From: Aquatica leii | Taxonomy: Eukaryota > Arthropoda > Insecta > Coleoptera > Lampyridae | Direction: 5' to 3' | Length of the DNA stretch: 64,000 nt | Assembly: GCA_035610365.1 (NCBI GenBank) | Contig: CM069432.1 | Location: 70,746,520-70,810,519 of the forward strand | Shown: piece after piece, positions 58,522 through 64,000 of the stretch | Layout: each line of letters begins with the position of its first letter | Numbering within the stretch: position 1 is the first letter of the stretch | The notes under the pieces: model-generated | What the model saw: the letters and a program-made list of their open reading frames with translations, nothing else | Told to the model about the DNA's origin: nothing | Databases searched by the model: none | Position numbers and translations under genes: made by a program

Positions 58522-60315
58522 TTATTTTTTGTCATGAAATCTTAGAAAACAGTTCTTTTTGTCGGTAAGGCAGAGCCCTACTTGGCGGATAGTACAGGAC
58601 CATCTGGTTCGATGCTGGTCGGACTTGGTACTGCACAATCCACATCTTCTTGAAGTTCCATGGACAGGCATGTGGGCCGCCTTGTCCCATCTTCTTTCCA
58701 GAGGAATATTTTTTTTAAATTTGCTTACTGGATTTTCTCCACTCGGTCTACCCTTTTTGACTTGATCAGGGCCAGCTCCTACGAGCCCATTTACGATTGC
58801 AATTCTGAAGGTTTTTAGATCCATAGTTCTCTCTCCAGACCTTTCGGTGAAAATTATAAAAGAGTTAACTATTGCTACATCTAGAAAATGCCAGACAATC
58901 CTGTGCCACCACTTGTGACTTTTCCTGTTGATTTCGTAAGTCGTTTTAAGTTGGTCTGCCTTATCAACAAACCCCATATTGGTATTATAATCTTTTAGAA
59001 TGAGAGGGCACTGAATAGTCTCTTTCTCCCCATCCTTCTTTTTTCTATCCACCGTATCAGCCAGGTCAGGTCTATGCCAATTGCTTGCCAACAGCACAGT
59101 TTTCTTATCCATCCATTTTACAAAACAGATTCCATCATCTGTGATTCGCCAATCAGAGTCACCCCGTACCATGGTTTTATCAGCTTTCAGGTAATCTGGT
59201 ATTCCCCTTCTATTTTTTCTTATTGTCCCACATGCGTTTATATGGTCTTTTTTCAGTTCACGTAAAAGTGGTAGGGACGTGAAGTAGTTATCGAAATACA
59301 CATGATGGTTATTTCCAAAAAGTGATCTTGTCAAGTCCGTCACAACTCTAGGTCCTAGTTGCTTTTCAGAGATGTTTCCCACTTTGCCGGTATAGATCTG
59401 GAATTCATCAATATAACCACTAGCGGAAGCTCGGGCCCAGACTTTATAACCCCTCTTTATTGGCTTGTTTGGCATGTATTGTCGTAAAGAGGACCGACCT
59501 TTAAAACGAATCATAGATTCATCTATGGAAACGCGTTTTGATGGCGCATAAAATGTGGAAAAGGTCTCGGAGAGTTTGGTCAAATAGGGTCTAACCTTAT
59601 ACAACTTATCAAAATTCACGTCCTCACGTTTAGGCTGGAGGATATTGTTATTCATGTGCAAATTTCCCAACAACCAATCAAAGCGAGTTCGTTGCATCAA
59701 ACTGGAAATATAGTTATCTCTGAGTTCTACCCTAGTTGACCAGAAGTCTCGATAACTTGGCAATTGCTTTATGCCCATCATGATATTGATTCCAAAAAAA
59801 GTTTTAATTTCGTCGCCTTTGGTAGGAATGAAAGACTTTCCTGTTCTAGCACTGCACTGAGTCGCATACAGATTTGTTTGGTACGCGATGTGCTCAAATA
59901 AAATGTCTGGAAATAAACATAGAAACACATCTATAGGGAGTTCGACACTTTCAGGAAGGTTTCGGGGCCCACACTCTTCACTGAAATCAGCAGGTGTGAT
60001 ATAGTTGACTACTTGGTGTCTCCAAACAAACTTGTTCCTATTCAGTTCAGCTTGTATTTCAGAAAGTGGAATGAGGTCTTTGTCACTGAAATCCTCATTG
60101 CTATCGTAAACGAAATTGTCATTCGCTGGAGCTTGAATGTCAACACTTTGATTCAGAAAATGTTGCGCATTATCAGGTTCACCATCCTCTTCACTGCTTT
60201 CATAACCACCTACTTCCGATTCTGGGTCGGATGGAATTTCCTCAATTATTAAATTCTCGTATTCCCGATAATCCATCTTCTCCAGGTCTTGATAACTCCA
60301 GTTTCTCCCTAACAT
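58522..60315 (-). CDS. piggyBac transposase, intact 597 residues
   Basis: The protein cuts and pastes the element in the nucleus. An acidic N-terminus (residues 20-90, many Asp/Glu) leads into the DDE_Tnp_1_7 domain. The catalytic aspartates are D265 (VSIDESMIRFKGR), D342 (VYFDNYFTSLPLL) and D451 (GFVDKADQ). The segment TKGDEIKTFFGINIMMGI (165-182) and the ACGTIRKNRRGIP motif (361-373) are typical. The C-terminus has a cysteine-rich ring-like finger (C558, C561, C574, C582, C589). Length matches the family (about 590) and there are no breaks. The ATG at 60315 is the first in frame; it lies about 440 bp inside the right end. Confidence 0.96.
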   Translation of the reverse strand: MLGRNWSYQDLEKMDYREYENLIIEEIPSDPESEVGGYESSEEDGEPDNAQHFLNQSVDIQAPANDNFVYDSNEDFSDKDLIPLSEIQAELNRNKFVWRHQVVNYITPADFSEECGPRNLPESVELPIDVFLCLFPDILFEHIAYQTNLYATQCSARTGKSFIPTKGDEIKTFFGINIMMGIKQLPSYRDFWSTRVELRDNYISSLMQRTRFDWLLGNLHMNNNILQPKREDVNFDKLYKVRPYLTKLSETFSTFYAPSKRVSIDESMIRFKGRSSLRQYMPNKPIKRGYKVWARASASGYIDEFQIYTGKVGNISEKQLGPRVVTDLTRSLFGNNHHVYFDNYFTSLPLLRELKKDHINACGTIRKNRRGIPDYLKADKTMVRGDSDWRITDDGICFVKWMDKKTVLLASNWHRPDLADTVDRKKKDGEKETIQCPLILKDYNTNMGFVDKADQLKTTYEINRKSHKWWHRIVWHFLDVAIVNSFIIFTERSGERTMDLKTFRIAIVNGLVGAGPDQVKKGRPSGENPVSKFKKNIPLERRWDKAAHMPVHGTSRRCGLCSTKSDQHRTRWSCTIRQVGLCLTDKKNCFLRFHDKK

Positions 60316-60364
60316 AAAATATATACAATATTTCTTACTTCATTTGGTAACGGACATCAAGCAG

Positions 60365-60742
60365 ATGCTGCTTGGTGGTATCGTTTGAAACCACCAATTA
60401 GTATACAAAAACTACTCGCAGAAGGCAGATAACAGGTACGTGACATAAAATGTCACAAATCGAAACGATATTGTATGGATATATATGACTTACCGTCCAT
60501 TTTCTTCAAAATTCACAAAAGAAACACTCAACAACTTTATGACAGCAACAACTAACAAAATCCGGCGGGAACTTGATGAATTACAGGGATCTGTGGTCGT
60601 TTGGGATGGATAATGGCTACAGTGTATTTTTTCTCGGAGAGAGGACACCACTGCACAGCTATTCAATAGGTGGTACCGGCTTGAAACCGCAGCGCTGCAT
60701 TTGAAGTAATTTTTAGAAAGGTGGTGTCATTATGATACCACA
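60365..60742. repeat. Subterminal repeats of piggyBac element
   Basis: Three imperfect copies of a GGTGGTAyC..GAAACCrC unit lie at about 60365-60395, 60668-60690 and 60719-60742, and one palindromic version at 58381-58408 near the other end. They lie outside the coding region, where transposase binding is expected. Confidence 0.5.
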
Positions 60743-60769
60743 AAGCTTGAAAGGGTTATACTAGTATTA

Positions 60770-61020
60770 ATTTCTTTTTACTTTCCTATAAGAAAAGTAA
60801 AGCAATCGCAACTTTTTTGCAAAAAAATTTTTTTGCAGAGTTTTACGTCTCCTGAATCAGAAAAATGTATTTTTGACAAAAAAAATTTTGGGTGTCTCTC
60901 GAACAAAAAGTCCCAGTAGCTTGAAATTTGGTATGAAGCTGGCTTTCAATATTCTTTCGGTTTAATGAAATGATGGGTCTGATAAAGAAACCGGAAGTGA
61001 GTGTATTAGCCATTCTTAAC
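60770..61020. repeat. Palindrome-led stretch, possible repeat
   Basis: Starts with the hairpin TACTTTCCTATAAGAAAAGTA and continues with CAATCGCAACTTTTTTGC and GGTGTCTCTCG, phrases I associate with dispersed insect repeats. Type not identified. Confidence 0.3.
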
Positions 61021-61029
61021 AGTTTTTTT

Positions 61030-61860
61030 TAATATAATTTTGTACGTATGTTAATTATTTGAATTATTTTTACAGTTTCTTATAAAGATAATTCTTCCTA
61101 ACAATTTATTCAAATAAATAAAATTTAACAATAACAGTTTATTAGATATTTTATTTATAATTTAAAATAAAGTCCATATATAATATATAACGGTTCGAAT
61201 CATGCTCGCGACGAAATTTTTTAGAAAAAAATTGCATATATTGAAGGAAACTAATTTATTAAAAGGGAGAGGAATAGCAATGTGCACAAACATAGTCTAA
61301 CATTGCCACATTTCGTTATATCTTAATGAAATCGAGGTGAAAAATTTCAAAAAAATTATAGTATGCTAAGAAGTCAATACAAAAGTGTACATATCACTTC
61401 AAAGTTGTTTTATAAAGGCCAATTTTACATTTTCTGACAAAGCAATTAAAATTTTTTTTCATTCTCGAAAGGTAAATAATTAGTATCTTCGACTTCAGAC
61501 AATATAATACAAAAAAAAGTCGGTCAGCGTTATTTAAATGGCGTTTTTCAACGTCTTTTGAATTACATCAGATTTCTTCTGACGCCTTGTTAATTTTTAT
61601 ATCTTGAATCCGGTACTTTCTTTTTAGTAAGAGACACAAAATACATAAAACGCAGAAACGAGTCTATATTTAATTTCGGCAGTAGCAGATAATGGAAGTC
61701 TGTTTCAACGTTTTTTGTGTAGTACTGTGCACGTCGCTTAATAGATTCATTCATTCGATAACAATAATCGAATAGTAAGAATATCAAATTTTCAAACAAG
61801 CAAATGAAGGTTAATTAGATGCAAAAACATATAAAAAATAGAGGTTGTAATAAAACATTT
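61030..61860. other. AT-rich stretch, nothing recognised
   Basis: The short frame 61590-61799 has no supporting motif. Confidence 0.4.
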
Positions 61861-61863
61861 AGA

Positions 61864-62056
61864 AAAACAATTAAATTATTTATCTCAGTCTTTTCCACAA
61901 AAAAATTAAAATATTTTTTTTAGTTTTAATGAATAAACACACAGCCAGAAATGATATACTGATGATGACATTTTATAATGTCGAAACATGTTTAAATTAA
62001 ATTAAAACGAAAATTTTTTTTTGTGGAGAAGGCTTTGAGATAAATAATTCAATTGT
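61864..62056. repeat. Inverted repeat around a hammerhead motif
   Basis: ACAATTAAATTATTTATCTC..TTCCACAAAAAAA at about 61867-61911 is mirrored at about 62018-62055. Spacer length is about 105 bp and holds the ribozyme candidate. The arms match with several mismatches. Confidence 0.65.
61951..62001 (+). ncRNA. Type I hammerhead ribozyme candidate
   Basis: The core boxes CTGATGA (61959-61965) and GAAA (61983-61986) are exact. They are joined by a stem II of six perfect pairs GACATT/AATGTC with a short TTAT-type loop. A self-complementary ACATGT serves as minimal stem III, followed by a GTT cleavage triplet. Bases before the first box (ATGATATA) pair with TAAATTAA after the site at 6 of 8 positions, giving stem I. 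Very short palindromic stem III is typical of Penelope-type and retrozyme hammerheads, which can act as dimers. Confidence 0.5.
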
Positions 62057-62170
62057 ATTTCTAATACTACACTTTGAGAATGGATTACTTTAACGTTACA
62101 TTTAAAAAAACCAAAATTTTGAGTCAAATACAACGAAAATTATAGACCTGTTGCATTAAATAGTTTTTCC

Positions 62171-62905
62171 GTCGATCGTCTGTTAATAGCACTATTAACA
62201 TATAATATTGTATCAGAAACAGATCGTTAATGACCCCTATTAATGAACGATTTTGTATAGCAACCAATGAAATCGATAGCAACCACTGATTCAACGATAT
62301 TGCGCGACTACTATATACAACAGGTTACGTATATTTTAGTTTCCTTATAATTTCACACGTTTTACCAACGTACGATTAACAGAAAAACGTTAAAACTAAC
62401 TCGTTTGTTAATCAGCGACAAATAATCTCGACAATATTAACACGTCTGCTCGCTACACTCGCTCATGGCGTTAAAATGTCTTGATTATTAATCGCTATCA
62501 TTAACAATCTTGTTTGTTAAATAACTATTTTCGTCGATCGTCTGTTAATAGCAATATTAACGTGTAATAATGTATCAGAAATGGAGCGTTAATGACCCGT
62601 ATTAGTGAACGATTTTGAACCAATGAATGAATATTTATTAATGAACGATTTTGTATAGCAACCAATGAAATCGTTAGCAACCAGTGATTTAACGATATTG
62701 CGCGACTACTAGATATAACAATGAGTTACGTATACTTTAGTTTCCTTATACTTCACACGTTTTTCCAATATATGATCAACAAAAAAACTTTAAAACTAAC
62801 TCGTTTGTTACTCGACGACAAATAATCTCGACAATATTAACGCGCTCGCTCGCTACACTCGCTATCATTGACAACGTTGTTCGTTATATAACTATTTTGA
62901 CATCG
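62171..62905. repeat. Tandem duplication, period 362 bp
   Basis: GTCGATCGTCTGTTAATAGCA starts at 62171 and at 62533. Both copies continue with GTATCAGAAA, GAACGATTTTGTATAGCAACC, TTGCGCGACTACTA and CTCGCTACACTCGCT. The second copy has a small internal duplication near 62615-62660. A truncated repeat of the end follows. No coding content. Confidence 0.8.
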
Positions 62906-62909
62906 TTAA

Positions 62910-63830
62910 TAAAAAAAAACGAAAAACAATGTTGTGATGTTTAATTCACTATTCTAAGAGTTGCACTTTTCTTCTCAGTAATGTGTTGACACGCAAAACA
63001 AAAATAAATACAAAATAATGTTATCACAGAAGACGTAGTATACAAAGTAAGTCGAAGATAAACGTAGGTCAGTCAAATATAAAGCTAAATATGCAAAACA
63101 AGTATTTTTAGGGTAGGTACAATGATTTTACGTATTGTAAAAAATCAGATAAAAAATTTATATAAAATAAGTTATTGTCCATGTATAAAAACGAACCTGA
63201 GAAGAAAATTGATAATATAAACCGAAATTATAATTACTATAAACGACGTTTTTTCTATGAAGTGCATACGTTTGGGCTCGTTCTTTAATAAAGTGATAAC
63301 ATTATCCGACTAATAACATTATCTGTAATTTTAACAAAAAGCGTACACTGTTTTTAAATCTTTGCGGCACTAATTGTCGACTGAAGATCTCTCACGAGTC
63401 AGATTTCATTGTGTATAGTGAAAAAAGTCGTTGTCATTTGAGAGTTCTTTGAAATAGCAATAATGAGTTAGTGTCAATTTTGTATATCTCCCGACTTTGT
63501 TGATATTTAAAATTAATTTTATGACATATTTTATTAGTATTCATTTGATCAACTTTGTTAGTATCAGTACTCATGTGGTTGTTGTCTACCAGAAAATAAT
63601 GTTCAATAACAGTACAACCATCAAAAGTTCAGTACTTGTTTTGAATCTTTATTAGTGTACAGCAATGTCGTCATTCGTAAAATCTCTACCTTCCTACCTG
63701 AAAAAAGAAACTTATTTTAAGAATGTCTGTAAGACTTATTTTGTTTCAACGGCAGCTTGCTGTATTCTTTGGCGTAATTTTTTTATCGTGTGTCTGTGTG
63801 TGATCTATTTTATGTGATTCTAAAGATAAA
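62910..63830. other. AT-rich stretch, nothing recognised
   Basis: No supported feature. Confidence 0.4.
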
Positions 63831-64000
63831 CGTCTAATGGTATCAGATCCGGCGAACGCGGTAGCCATACTGCGGGTTCTCCTATTCTAATCTATCTTCC
63901 GTAAAATTTGCGTTAAACCAAGCTGTAATACGAATAGATTGATGTGCTGGTGCCGCATCGTGTTCAATCACATTGCACGCCTAATATTTAATGGCACATC
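63830..64000 (-). pseudogene. Edge of a mariner-like transposase
   Basis: On the minus strand the end of the window reads VIEHDAAPAHQSIRITAWFN, then, after a stop, IGEPAVWLPRSPDLIPLDVY. These correspond to the QDGAPAH block (third-last catalytic region) and the WPPRSPDL signature of IS630/Tc1-mariner-type transposases found widely in insects. The gene continues out of the window. At least one stop is present. The fragment near 6.2-7.1 kb belongs to a similar family. Confidence 0.6.

Larger units (their letters stand above)
58251..60755 (-). mobile_element. piggyBac element, apparently complete
   Basis: The 10-bp inverted ends CCCTTTCAAG (58251-58260) and CTTGAAAGGG (60746-60755) flank a full transposase gene. 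The target duplication is TTAT (58247-58250 and 60756-60759) instead of the family's TTAA. Beyond the first 10 bp the ends diverge, but GGTGGTATC/GATACCACC-type words are repeated inside both ends (58381-58408; 60365-60395, 60668-60690, 60719-60742), likely transposase-binding repeats. Confidence 0.85.

Noticed and set aside
58559..58765. Plus-strand frames inside the piggyBac gene
   Set aside because: Antisense shadows of the transposase.
1..64000. CRISPR arrays, prokaryotic operons or ribosome binding sites
   Set aside because: No regularly spaced direct repeats of CRISPR type, and the content (introns, tRNA type, LTR elements) is eukaryotic.

Overview
The window is AT-rich animal DNA. Spliced gene fragments, a split-promoter tRNA gene, BEL/Pao and Ty3/gypsy retrotransposons, piggyBac, MULE, hAT, Ginger, PIF/Harbinger, pogo and mariner-like remains, and TATA/TCAGT core promoters together point to an insect nuclear genome. 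The species cannot be told from this. No intact host protein gene was recognised. The only confident host gene is a tRNA-Ser(CGA) at 41.4 kb; nearly everything else that can be named is transposon-derived. Layout: 1-2.9 kb is a decayed Ty3/gypsy element (minus strand) split by a Tourist-like MITE (1754-2818). 2.9-12.7 kb is AT-rich with a decayed mariner-like transposase (about 6.17-7.1 kb), two short tandem duplications and a possible LTR remnant. 12.8-13.9 kb holds a dead Jockey-type reverse transcriptase fragment and a transposase tail. 16.8-17.7 kb is an imperfect foldback element. 19.1-19.6 kb and 26.0-26.5 kb are two diverged direct copies of what looks like a heat-shock promoter with a first exon (heat-shock elements, TATA, TCAGTT initiator, 5' splice site; all minus strand). 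The second copy lies inside a 5.9 kb hAT-like element (20928-26831) that also holds a dead MULE/Phantom element (22448-24983). 27.3-30.9 kb has a truncated Ginger-like element abutting a CACTG-ended element with a spliced gene fragment. 35.2-36.7 kb is a dead PIF/Harbinger transposase; 38.7-39.9 kb a dead hAT transposase. Around 41.8-42.4 kb there is a perfect 563-bp palindrome with hammerhead-like folds in its arms. 42.9-43.7 kb is a pogo-like remnant. 43.9-57.8 kb looks like one DNA element interrupted by a young Ty3/gypsy element (44033-50050, LTRs apparently identical apart from the terminal base) and an older BEL/Pao element (50800-56992, three in-frame stops). 58.25-60.76 kb is a piggyBac element with an uninterrupted 597-residue transposase and, unusually, TTAT target duplications. 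The last 3 kb holds a hammerhead ribozyme candidate inside an inverted repeat, a 362-bp tandem duplication and the edge of another mariner-like transposase. How the parts relate: they form a record of nested insertions rather than a pathway. The elements that could have been active recently are the piggyBac copy and the Ty3/gypsy copy; the latter carries a textbook -1 frameshift heptamer at the end of gag. The heat-shock promoter modules are the most interesting non-transposon signal.
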